64,000 bases of DNA from Paracoccus onubensis (lineage in GTDB: Bacteria; Pseudomonadota; Alphaproteobacteria; Rhodobacterales; Rhodobacteraceae), in NCBI RefSeq assembly GCF_003591515.1, contig NZ_QZCG01000017.1, forward strand, positions 1-64,000, in the 5' to 3' direction. The translations under genes and the position numbers were made by a program. The notes under the pieces are model-generated. The model ran no database searches, was not told the origin of the DNA, and was given only the letters and a program-made list of their open reading frames with translations. Shown here in pieces: positions 34,014 through 42,112 of the stretch. Positions within the stretch are counted from its first letter, which is position 1; each line of letters opens with the position of its first letter.

Positions 34014-34934
34014 CTATGGGTCGCTTGCGCCCAGCCAGATACCGTCAGAGATCAGGCCAGCGGTGACCTCCCGCAATGATTGACTGGTGAGAGAGGCCGC
34101 TTGCGACAGGATCCGGGTCGGATGGCGAGCCAGATAGGCGCCGCGCCAGATAGGTTGATCGGAAAAGGGCAGCGCCTGCAAAAGCCCGCTGCGGGATGCT
34201 TCGGCAACTGCGTGGACGGGCAGGATCGAGCAGCCGAAACCGTCCTGAACCAGCCGCTTGATGCAATTGTAGCTGTCCACCTCGATTGCCGGGCTGGCGG
34301 CAAGGCCGTTGTCCAGCAGATGCTGTTCGATCATGCGGCGCAGCCCGTGGGATGAACTGGGAAGGATCAGCGGCATATCGGCCAGCGCAGCCAGTGTGAC
34401 AGGCGCAGGAGGCGTGACCTTTGGCGGCAGCAGGATCACCAGTTCCTCCCGCAGCAGTGGTGTCAGCCGGATATGTTTGCGATTCCCCGTTCCATATAGA
34501 ACTCCCAGATCGATTCTTCCCTCTTCCAGCCATTCGCCGACGAATCCGCTCATGGCCTCGGCGACGATCAGCTTGATGCCGGGATGACGTTTGTGCAGAT
34601 GCGCGATCAGGGGAACCGAAAGGATGTCGCTGATGGTTCCCGGAAGCCCGATCCTGACGGTCCCGCCCGGTTCGCTGCCGATCTGGCGCATGTCCTCGTG
34701 CATCTGATCGAATTCCGCCAGCAGCCGCCTTGCGCGTTCGATCAGGCGCAAACCGGCCTCGGTCGGCGTGACGCCACCGGAATGGCGCAGCAGAAGCCGC
34801 GTGCCCAGCGCCTCTTCCATCTTGCGCACATGCAGGGACAGTGCGGGCTGGGCGACATGCAGCCGCTCGGCCGCGCGCGAGAACGAGCCCTCGTCGGTAA
34901 TCGCCACGAAGTAGCGCAACTGCCTGATATCCAT
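34014..34934 (-). CDS. LysR family transcriptional regulator (NAC/Cbl-like)
   Basis: A 306-residue LysR protein. The HTH begins MDIRQLRYFVAITDEGSFSRAAERLHVAQPALSLHVRKMEEALGTRLL. The effector domain has GTVRIGLPGTISDILSVPLI and GCSILPVHAV. It is divergent from the acyl-CoA dehydrogenase operon across 105 bp of AT-rich DNA with a dyad, so it is the probable regulator of that operon. The inducer is probably a pathway acid or its CoA ester. Confidence 0.92.
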   Translation of the reverse strand: MDIRQLRYFVAITDEGSFSRAAERLHVAQPALSLHVRKMEEALGTRLLLRHSGGVTPTEAGLRLIERARRLLAEFDQMHEDMRQIGSEPGGTVRIGLPGTISDILSVPLIAHLHKRHPGIKLIVAEAMSGFVGEWLEEGRIDLGVLYGTGNRKHIRLTPLLREELVILLPPKVTPPAPVTLAALADMPLILPSSSHGLRRMIEQHLLDNGLAASPAIEVDSYNCIKRLVQDGFGCSILPVHAVAEASRSGLLQALPFSDQPIWRGAYLARHPTRILSQAASLTSQSLREVTAGLISDGIWLGASDP

Positions 34935-34946
34935 GGCGGAACCTTG

Positions 34947-34963
34947 ATATACCGTTTTTATAT
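34947..34963. promoter_or_regulatory. candidate LysR operator
   Basis: The inverted repeat ATATA-N7-TATAT fits the T-N11-A core expected for LysR-type sites. It lies 12 bp before the LysR start in the divergent spacer, so it could mediate both autoregulation and activation of the acyl-CoA dehydrogenase genes. Confidence 0.4.
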
Positions 34964-34967
34964 GGAC

Positions 34968-34997
34968 TTAAGATATAATATATATTTGCATTATAAT
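34968..34997 (+). promoter_or_regulatory. candidate promoter of the acyl-CoA dehydrogenase operon
   Basis: TTAAGA at 34968-34973 (weak -35) is followed after 18 nt by a perfect TATAAT at 34992-34997. A second TATAAT lies at 34974. The weak -35 would suit a LysR-activated promoter. The spacer is strikingly AT-rich compared with its surroundings. Confidence 0.4.
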
Positions 34998-35039
34998 GGG
35001 GATCACGCCAGTCATGAGCGCGATCTGGTGAGGATTGAC

Positions 35040-36203
35040 ATGCAAACTATTGGATATGACAGATTTCAGGATATCCGCGACGCGGTTCGCGCGCTTTGTG
35101 CGGAATTTCCCGACGAATATCACCGCAAGATCGACGAACAGCGGGGCTATCCCGAGGAATTCGTCGAGGCATTGACGCGCGCGGGCTGGATGGCGGCGCT
35201 TATCCCCGAGGAATATGGCGGCTCGGGCCTTGGCCTGACCGAGGCGACGGTCATCATGGAGGAAATCAACCGGGCCGGGGGCAATTCGGGTGCCTGTCAC
35301 GGCCAGATGTACAATATGAACACGTTGATCCGTCATGGCTCGGCGGAGCAGCGGCAGACATATCTGCCCCGGATCGCCACCGGCGAATTACGCCTGCAAA
35401 GCATGGGCGTGACGGAACCGACCACCGGCACCGATACGACAAAGATCAAGACCACCGCCATCAGGAAGGGCGACCGTTATGTGATCAACGGTCAGAAGGT
35501 CTGGATCAGCCGCGTACAGCATTCGGATCTGATGATCCTTCTGGCGCGGACGACCCCGCTGGCCGAGGTGAAGAAGAAATCCGAAGGGCTTTCGATCTTT
35601 ATCGTCGATATCAGGGAGGCGATGAAATCCGGCATGACCGTCCGCCCGATCCCGAATATGGTGAACCACGAAACGAACGAGTTGTTCTTCGACAACCTTG
35701 AAATCCCCGCCGGGAATCTGATCGGGGAAGAGGGGCAGGGGTTCAAATACATCCTGACCGGGTTGAATGCCGAACGCACGCTGATCGCGGCGGAATGTAT
35801 CGGAGATGGTTACTGGTTCATCGACCGGGTGACGAAATATGTCAGCGAGCGTAATGTCTTCGGTCGTCCCATCGGCCAGAATCAGGGCGTGCAATTCCCG
35901 ATCGCCGAAAGTTTCATCGAGGTCGAGGCCGCCAATCTCATGCGTTACGAGGCGGCACGGCTTTACGATGCGCATCAGCCCTGCGGGGCGCAGGCGAATA
36001 TGGCCAAATATCTGGCCGCCAAGGCAAGCTGGGAGGCCGCGAATGCCTGCCTGCAATTCCACGGCGGCTTCGGTTTCGCCTGCGAATACGATGTCGAGCG
36101 GAAATTCCGCGAAACCCGCCTGTATCAGGTTGCGCCGATCTCGACCAATCTGATCCTGTCCTATGTCGCCGAGCATGTGCTTGGCCTGCCAAGGTCGTTC
36201 TGA
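35040..36203 (+). CDS. acyl-CoA dehydrogenase family protein
   Basis: A 387-residue FAD enzyme that introduces a 2,3-double bond into an acyl-CoA. It has GRSGLG-like EEYGGSGLGLTEA, the FAD-binding MGVTEPTTGTDTTKIKT and NGQKVWISRV. The usual C-terminal YEGT base is absent (LYQVAPISTNL instead), but LNAER carries Glu245 at the position used by isovaleryl-CoA dehydrogenase. ATG 35040 follows GTGAGGATTGAC; the longer frame overlaps the LysR gene. It is followed by a CoA-transferase with a 1-nt overlap. Confidence 0.9.
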   Translation: MQTIGYDRFQDIRDAVRALCAEFPDEYHRKIDEQRGYPEEFVEALTRAGWMAALIPEEYGGSGLGLTEATVIMEEINRAGGNSGACHGQMYNMNTLIRHGSAEQRQTYLPRIATGELRLQSMGVTEPTTGTDTTKIKTTAIRKGDRYVINGQKVWISRVQHSDLMILLARTTPLAEVKKKSEGLSIFIVDIREAMKSGMTVRPIPNMVNHETNELFFDNLEIPAGNLIGEEGQGFKYILTGLNAERTLIAAECIGDGYWFIDRVTKYVSERNVFGRPIGQNQGVQFPIAESFIEVEAANLMRYEAARLYDAHQPCGAQANMAKYLAAKASWEAANACLQFHGGFGFACEYDVERKFRETRLYQVAPISTNLILSYVAEHVLGLPRSF

Positions 36204-37303
36204 TGCTGCCGCTTGAAGGTCTGACCGTCATCGCGATCGAACAGGCGGTCGCCGCGCCCTTCACGAGTTCGCGTCTGGCGGATGCCGGGGCGCGGGTAAT
36301 CAAGATCGAGCGGCCCGAGGGCGATTTCGCCCGCGGTTACGACGATGTGGCGCAGGGCCAGTCCAGCTATTTCATCTGGCTGAATCGTGGCAAGGAATCG
36401 CTGGTGCTGGATTTGCGCTCGGCAGAGGGCAAAGCCGAATTGGCGCGGTTGCTGGAAGATGCGGATGTGCTGGTGCAGAACCTCAAGCGGGGCGCATTGG
36501 CGCGTCTGGGATTCGGCCCGGAACGGCTGGCGCGGGATTATCCGCGCCTGATCACCTGTTCCATCACCGGCTATGGCGAGGAAGGCCCGATGGCCGACCG
36601 CAAGGCTTATGATCTGCTGATACAGGCCGAATCCGGGCTTTGCTCGATCACCGGCGGTCCGGATGGGCCCGCGCGCGTGGGGATATCCATCGTCGATATC
36701 GCCACCGGGGCAAGCGCCCATGCCGCCATATTGGAGGCTCTGATCCGGCGGGGGATCACGGGCAGGGGCGGGCATATCTCGGTGTCGATGTTTGACGTGA
36801 TGGCCGACTGGCTGACCGTGCCGCTGCTGATGCACGAAGGCGGGAAACCACCCCGGCGGATCGGCATGGCCCATCCGTCTATCGCGCCCTACGGGGTTTT
36901 CCTGACCCGGGACGGTCAGGCGGTCCTGATCTCGGTGCAAAGCGACCGGGAATGGCGCAAGCTGGCCGAAATCTTTCTGGACAGGCCGGATCTGGCCACC
37001 GATCCGCGTTTCGCCAACAATGTCGCCCGTGTTGCCAACCGTGCCGAAACCGATGCAATCGTGGGCGAAGGCTTTGCAAGGCGAGACATGGAAGACGCCG
37101 TGGAGGCATCGCTGAAGGCCGATCTGGCCCTTGCCGTGGTCAATGACATGGCGGGGCTGTCCGCCCATCCGCATCTGCGCCGGATCACCGTCGAGACACC
37201 GAACGGGCCGGTTTCGATCCCTGCGCCCGCGGCGATCTTCGATGGCGAGCCCCGGCGCTATGGCCCGGTTCCCGCGCTGTCCGACGGAAAGAGCAGGACA
37301 TGA
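36203..37303 (+). CDS. CoA-transferase, family III (CaiB/BaiF)
   Basis: A 366-residue enzyme starting MLPLEGLTVIAIEQAVAAPF. It has the CaiB fold markers GARVIKIERPEGDFARGYD, LNRGKESLVLDLRS, RLGFGPERLARDYPRLITCSITGYGEEGP and the catalytic-Asp region AYDLLIQAESGL. It moves CoA between carboxylic acids, so the pathway probably activates a free acid with a CoA donor such as succinyl-CoA. Coupled on both sides to the dehydrogenase and hydratase genes. Confidence 0.92.
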   Translation: MLPLEGLTVIAIEQAVAAPFTSSRLADAGARVIKIERPEGDFARGYDDVAQGQSSYFIWLNRGKESLVLDLRSAEGKAELARLLEDADVLVQNLKRGALARLGFGPERLARDYPRLITCSITGYGEEGPMADRKAYDLLIQAESGLCSITGGPDGPARVGISIVDIATGASAHAAILEALIRRGITGRGGHISVSMFDVMADWLTVPLLMHEGGKPPRRIGMAHPSIAPYGVFLTRDGQAVLISVQSDREWRKLAEIFLDRPDLATDPRFANNVARVANRAETDAIVGEGFARRDMEDAVEASLKADLALAVVNDMAGLSAHPHLRRITVETPNGPVSIPAPAAIFDGEPRRYGPVPALSDGKSRT

Positions 37304-38130
37304 CCGATATCGACCATCTGCGCCAATGGATCGGCCGGGAAGAGGTCAGGTCCGAATTGCTGACACCCGCCATCGCGGAACGGTTCAACGCCACATTCGG
37401 GCTTGCGGGCGGCACGCAAGACGGTGATATCGCGCCGCTGCTGATCCACCTTTGCCTTGCCCCGGCGGTGGTTTCCACACAGGAGCTTGGCCCGGACGGG
37501 CATCCGGCGCGGGGCGGTTTCCTGCCCCCGGTGCCCTTGCCCCGGCGGATGTGGGCGGGCGGCGCATTCACCTTCCATGACGATATCCGCATCGGCGAAA
37601 CCGTCACACAACATTCCGAGATTCGCGATGTCTCGCTGAAACAGGGGCGCAGCGGCCTCTTATGCTTCGTCGTCGTCCGGCACCGGATCGAAAGCGACGG
37701 GCGGCTGGTGCTGACCGAGCGGCAGGATATCGTCTATCGCGATGCCGACAGTCCCGGCGCGACCAAGAAGGCGCTGCCTCCGGCCCCGGATGGCGCGCAT
37801 CGCATCGAGATCGTGCCATCTGCTCCGCTGTTGTTCCGCTATTCGGCGCTTACCTTCAACGGTCACCGGATCCATTATGACGCGCCCTATACCCGCGAGG
37901 AGGAAGGTTATCCGGGCCTGATCGTCCATGGCCCGATGCAGGCGACGATGCTGGCGCAGCTTGCCGCGGATATCATGGGCCGCCGTCCCGAACGCTTCGA
38001 GTTCCGCAGCCTGTCGCCGCTGTTCGACAACGCGAATTTCACACTGAACGCGACCGAAGAGGAGGGGCGGCTGACGCTGTGGACCAGCTATGCCGATGGC
38101 CCGGTCGCGATGACGGCGCAGGCAGAGTGA
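37300..38130 (+). CDS. MaoC-type hydratase resembling mesaconyl-C4-CoA hydratase
   Basis: A 276-residue double hot-dog protein. The N-terminal FAS1-like dehydratase half contains PRRMWAGGAFTFHDDIRIGE, and the C-terminal half has RYSALTFNGHRIHYDAPYTREEEGYPGLIVHGPMQATML. The hydratase motif residues Asp (YDAPY) and His (NGHRIHYD) are in place. The closest described activities add water to mesaconyl-C4-CoA or itaconyl-CoA. No CitE-like lyase gene follows. It overlaps the CoA-transferase stop by 4 nt. Confidence 0.85.
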   Translation: MTDIDHLRQWIGREEVRSELLTPAIAERFNATFGLAGGTQDGDIAPLLIHLCLAPAVVSTQELGPDGHPARGGFLPPVPLPRRMWAGGAFTFHDDIRIGETVTQHSEIRDVSLKQGRSGLLCFVVVRHRIESDGRLVLTERQDIVYRDADSPGATKKALPPAPDGAHRIEIVPSAPLLFRYSALTFNGHRIHYDAPYTREEEGYPGLIVHGPMQATMLAQLAADIMGRRPERFEFRSLSPLFDNANFTLNATEEEGRLTLWTSYADGPVAMTAQAE

Positions 38131-38192
38131 AGACGGGGCGATCGCGCCGGATTACCGACCGCCCAATTCCGAAAAACAGCGAATTCACCGCT

Positions 38193-38295
38193 GCTTCTTC
38201 TTTGTCCAAATACCTCTGGGGTGCCTGCGGGTCGCGCCACCGGTCCAAGAGACCTGTTGGCGACGGGCAGCGCCTCCGGCTATCGCGGGACGCGG
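38193..38295 (-). repeat. dispersed 3'-end repeat, copy 6
   Basis: Reverse-oriented full copy: CTTCTTCTTTGTCCAAATAC, a core with GGTCCAAGAGACC and GTCGCGCC, then GGCTATCGCGGGACGCGG. It begins about 60 nt after the hydratase stop. Confidence 0.85.
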
Positions 38296-38350
38296 ACCAA
38301 TGACGTTTGGCTGACAAAGGACCGTCTGGTCCGGATAAACCCGAAACGCC

Positions 38351-40765
38351 TTATTGCGCCGGTTCAAGCCTTGTCACGCCGACAGCGGCAGCGCGGGCCA
38401 GCCCGGGGTCAAGCGACATGCCGATATATTCGCCGCGCCGCCATAATTCGGCCAGATCGTCATAATGGCTTGAAAACGGGTGGCCGCTTTGGCCGGTCGA
38501 GATAATGAAAACCGAACTGTCCGGATCGGCCAGATCGTAAACGCCGCGATAGCCCGCTCCGTTGATCGCCTGATAGGGATTGTTCCCGCTGCCAAGCAGG
38601 CCGCTGCGCGCAAGGGTGTATTCGCCGCCCGAAACCGCCTGCGTCAGGTTCATGATCCAGCCCAGCCCCGAGATGCCGCCCAATGCCGGATGGTTCTGGC
38701 GCACATAATGCACGTCGCCCCATCGCCAGCTTGCGACCTCGGGGCCGAAACGCTCCGTCAGGTCCAGAATGGCCCGGTCCAGCGATTGCCGGGCGATGGT
38801 GGTGCAATCCTCGTCAGGGGCGCTTTGAACGATATTGCACCAGCGCGACGCGCCATTGCGGTTCCGGAATACCGCCTCGATAAAGGCGGGATGAAGCTGG
38901 GTGATATCCTCCGCGGGCGGGCCCAACTCGTCCTGAATCAGGCGTTTCTGCAACTCGCGCATCCATGCGGCATAGATCAGCGGTTCGGGCAGATGCTCGC
39001 TCATTCCGCCATCCCATTCGGCCAGCAGGTTCAGGGCATCCTGTCGCTGACGCTCTGGCGAGCCGGCTTCGGTGGGTTCGCCGCTGAACCAGAGATTGGC
39101 CCCGACAAGGGGTAGCAAGGCCCGCGCCGCGGGGCTGACGACATCAAGCTGGGTGGCGATGAAACTATCGCGCGAATGGACCTCGCGGTCCATCAGCAGA
39201 TAGGCAAGCCGTCTCCGCCGCAGCCCGTCCGGCCCCTCTTCCGTCGCCAGCACCATGCCGGGCGCAAGCTGTCCCTGATCGGCTTCGTCGGCAATGGATG
39301 AAATCCCCGTCCACCGTGCTTCGGGAAGCCAGCCGGGGCTGGGCATCATGCCGCCCGTGGGGTGACCGTCGGGGCGCATGGGCCGGGCGCCTGCGATGAT
39401 CTGCGTGACGCCGCCCTTATCCGCGAGCGTCGCCGACAAAGCCGGAGCGACCGTCATTTCCATTGCCTTCGCTGCCGTTTCGCGGCTGTCCGAGCGCATC
39501 AGGCCGATCAGGGCCGACATGGTCCGATCCTCGCGCGAAAGCCCGGTCCAGCTCAGCGAAGCGACATGTCCGGACGGAATCACATCGTCCAGACCGGGAT
39601 CGATGCCGGGAACAAGGGGGCCGTTTTCGGTTTCGCGCAGGGTGATTCTTTGGCTCTGACCGTCCAGTACCCTGATCACCGCGCTGTCGGTCTTGAACTG
39701 GGTCCATCCTCTCAGGCCCAGATAGCGATCCGAGGCGCCGGGCTGGACTTCCTCGATGTGAATATCGGCATCATCGACGGCTGCGGGAGTCAGCCCCCAT
39801 GCCAGATCCTGATTCCTGCCGGACCAGATCGCGGGAATTCCCGGAATGGTCGCCCCGATCGCGCCGCCCGATGTCAGTTCCAGCCGTGCCAGATAGAACA
39901 GGCCGGGCACGGTCAGCGGCGTCTGCGGGTCATTGGCCAGCAACGAGCCATCCGCCGCCGTCCGGTCGCTTGACGCCGCAAAGCCATTCGCGCCAAGGCC
40001 GATCCCCGGATGCAGGAACCCGCGCAGATCCGGATATGCGTTTTCGGGAAGGCTGCGCCGGGGCGGGGCCATTCTGGCGCCCGGAAACAACGAGGCATAT
40101 GGCGCCGGAACGGGATCATTCGGCGAAAGGAACGCGGGTCCCTGTTCGGGCCATGCCAGCGACAGCCGGGCGCGCAGGACTTCGTCGCCCACCGCGCGGC
40201 TGCTGCTTGCGGCAAGCAGCTTGAGGATGGCCAGCGAATCGGCGGGCTGCCAATAGGTGATCTGATCGGGAAACAGGAAGAATTCGGGCGCGCCCTTGCC
40301 CATGGCGTTTTCGTTGACCTGCCTGATCCATTCGTTGATCCCGGCGGAATAGGCCTCGAGCGCGGCGAGGGTTTCGCTGTCTTGCGCCGCGACCGACGCC
40401 TCGGCGCGTTCCTGCAGCCCCAGCCGCCGGGCCAGATTGTCCAGCGGAAAGGCCGTCGCGCCATAAATCTCGGATAACCGCCCCTGTGCGGCGCGGCGCA
40501 AGACGGTCAACTGGAACAGCCGGTCCTGCGCATGGGCCACGCCCAGCGCGAAAAAGACATCCTCGTCCGTTTCCCCGAAGATATGCGGCACATTCTCGGT
40601 CGAGCGGACGATTTCGACCGGCGCGGAAATGCCCGCCATCTCATAGCTGCCATTGTAATCCGGCAGCGAGCGCACGGCGAAATACCAGATCAGCACCGCC
40701 CCCGCCACCAGCAGCAGAATCAATGTCACTGTCAGCCAGAGAAGCCAGCGGAAAAGTTTCAGCAT
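38351..40765 (-). CDS. penicillin acylase family protein lacking the nucleophile serine
   Basis: An 804-residue Ntn-hydrolase-type protein. An N-terminal membrane/signal segment (about residues 7-30) is followed by the acylase alpha region EIVRSTENVPHIFGETDEDVFFALGVAHAQDRLFQL. The start of the beta region reads GLGANGFAASSDRT, then DGSLLANDPQTPL and GIPAIWSGRNQDLAWGLT. Active homologues have Ser at the first residue of SN-x-W/F; here it is Ala259. It is otherwise full length, without frameshift. It may be a dead or repurposed acylase. It stands alone. Confidence 0.88.
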   Translation of the reverse strand: MLKLFRWLLWLTVTLILLLVAGAVLIWYFAVRSLPDYNGSYEMAGISAPVEIVRSTENVPHIFGETDEDVFFALGVAHAQDRLFQLTVLRRAAQGRLSEIYGATAFPLDNLARRLGLQERAEASVAAQDSETLAALEAYSAGINEWIRQVNENAMGKGAPEFFLFPDQITYWQPADSLAILKLLAASSSRAVGDEVLRARLSLAWPEQGPAFLSPNDPVPAPYASLFPGARMAPPRRSLPENAYPDLRGFLHPGIGLGANGFAASSDRTAADGSLLANDPQTPLTVPGLFYLARLELTSGGAIGATIPGIPAIWSGRNQDLAWGLTPAAVDDADIHIEEVQPGASDRYLGLRGWTQFKTDSAVIRVLDGQSQRITLRETENGPLVPGIDPGLDDVIPSGHVASLSWTGLSREDRTMSALIGLMRSDSRETAAKAMEMTVAPALSATLADKGGVTQIIAGARPMRPDGHPTGGMMPSPGWLPEARWTGISSIADEADQGQLAPGMVLATEEGPDGLRRRRLAYLLMDREVHSRDSFIATQLDVVSPAARALLPLVGANLWFSGEPTEAGSPERQRQDALNLLAEWDGGMSEHLPEPLIYAAWMRELQKRLIQDELGPPAEDITQLHPAFIEAVFRNRNGASRWCNIVQSAPDEDCTTIARQSLDRAILDLTERFGPEVASWRWGDVHYVRQNHPALGGISGLGWIMNLTQAVSGGEYTLARSGLLGSGNNPYQAINGAGYRGVYDLADPDSSVFIISTGQSGHPFSSHYDDLAELWRRGEYIGMSLDPGLARAAAVGVTRLEPAQ

Positions 40766-40933
40766 CAGAAGGGATGTTCCATGAATGGCGATCCGTCAGC
40801 TTGGCCTTGGCGTTTCTTTGGCGCTTGACCCTGATGCGCCGGGGTGGTGGGGTGCTGCATAAGGCAGCCGCGCACGCATTTCAACGAGTGGCGGAGGCGA
40901 TATTGACGCATCTATCACCTGAAGGAGACGATA

Positions 40934-41800
40934 ATGGCGAAACTGGCATTTCTGGGATTGGGCGTGATGGGCTATCCGATGGCGGGGCATCTGCAATCGG
41001 CCGGGCACGACGTCACCGTCTATAACCGGACTGCCGAGAAGGCGCGGAAATGGGCCGGGCAGCATGGCGGCGGATCCGCCCCTACCCCGCGCGAGGCGGC
41101 GGCAGGCGCTGCCTTCGTCATGTCCTGTGTCGGCAATGACGACGATCTGCGCTCGGTCTGCCTGGGTGAGGATGGCGCATTTGCTGGCATGGAAAAGGGC
41201 GCGATCTTCGTCGATCACACCACGGTTTCCGCCGCCGTCACCCGGGAACTGGCTGGGGCGGCGCGCGCGGCCGGGCTGGGCTATGTCGATGCGCCGATCT
41301 CGGGAGGGCAGGCGGGGGCCGAGAATGGACAGCTTTCCGTGATGTGTGGCGGCGATCAGGACGATTTCGACCGTGCCGCGCCGGTGATCGGTGCCTATGC
41401 CAAGATTTGCCGCCGGCTGGGCGATGTCGGCGCAGGCCAGATCACCAAGATGTGCAATCAGATCGCAATCGCGGGGCTGGTACAGGGCCTGTCGGAATCG
41501 CTGGCATTCGCGCAAAAGGCGGGGCTGGATATCGGTGAGGTGGTCGAGGTCATCAGTCAGGGCGCTGCCGGAAGCTGGCAGATGGCGAACCGCCACGAAA
41601 CGATGGCGGCGGGCGAGTTCGATCACGGTTTCGCGGTGGACTGGATGCGCAAGGATCTGGCCATCTGTCTGGCCGCAGGGGATGAAATCGGCGCCTTGCT
41701 GCCGGTGACCGCTTTGGTCGACCAGTTCTACAAAGAGGTTCAGTCCATGGGCGGCGGCCGTTGGGATACCTCGTCCTTGATTGCGCGGCTGGTGAAGTAG
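40934..41800 (+). CDS. 3-hydroxyisobutyrate dehydrogenase-family NAD(P)-dependent oxidoreductase
   Basis: A 288-residue beta-hydroxyacid dehydrogenase. The Rossmann motif FLGLGVMGYPMAGHL is at the N-terminus, the substrate motif DAPISGGQAGAENGQL in the middle, and GAGQITKMCNQ carries the catalytic Lys. SD GAAGGAGA precedes the ATG. Related enzymes reduce tartronate semialdehyde, 3-hydroxyisobutyrate or succinic semialdehyde; the substrate cannot be chosen from sequence. The gene is monocistronic. Confidence 0.9.
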   Translation: MAKLAFLGLGVMGYPMAGHLQSAGHDVTVYNRTAEKARKWAGQHGGGSAPTPREAAAGAAFVMSCVGNDDDLRSVCLGEDGAFAGMEKGAIFVDHTTVSAAVTRELAGAARAAGLGYVDAPISGGQAGAENGQLSVMCGGDQDDFDRAAPVIGAYAKICRRLGDVGAGQITKMCNQIAIAGLVQGLSESLAFAQKAGLDIGEVVEVISQGAAGSWQMANRHETMAAGEFDHGFAVDWMRKDLAICLAAGDEIGALLPVTALVDQFYKEVQSMGGGRWDTSSLIARLVK

Positions 41801-41893
41801 CGATGGGCGAGAGGCGATGTTTGCCAGTCGCCCGGCGATAGCGCCGCGCTAGAGCGGTCCCCGGAGGGAGATTGCGCAGGATGTTTCGGAGCC

Positions 41894-42026
41894 GGGCAGT
41901 GCCTGACGGCGGTCGGGCATTCCGGCATCTGTGGTCAGGTAGTTTATGGTGCAACCCCGCACGAAGCCCGACTCGCAGGATAACGTCACCAAAGCGCCCG
42001 CCCATCCGGGCGGTCGGGCGCTGCCC
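41894..42026. repeat. MITE-like element, copy A (133 bp, terminal inverted repeats)
   Basis: The ends are GGGCAGTGCCTGACGGC and, inverted, GGGCAGCGCCCGACCGC (14 of 17 match). Internal GGTGCAACCCCGCACG and GATAACGTCACC match copy B at 57823 in inverted orientation. It occupies most of the 312-bp spacer 41801-42112 between two convergent genes; the rest of the spacer holds no gene. Confidence 0.75.
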
Positions 42027-42112
42027 GGCGGGCCTGACGGCCCTTGATTCCGGGCGGGGAGATAGCGGCGCGCGGGCGTTTGGGTCCCGATTTCATGTAA
42101 CGTGAAACGGTC

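Noticed and set aside
40766..40933. 15-codon plus-strand open frame (MNGDPSAWPWRFFGA) in the divergent spacer
   Set aside because: No ribosome site, no hydrophobic or conserved pattern, and it overlaps the promoter region of two divergent genes.
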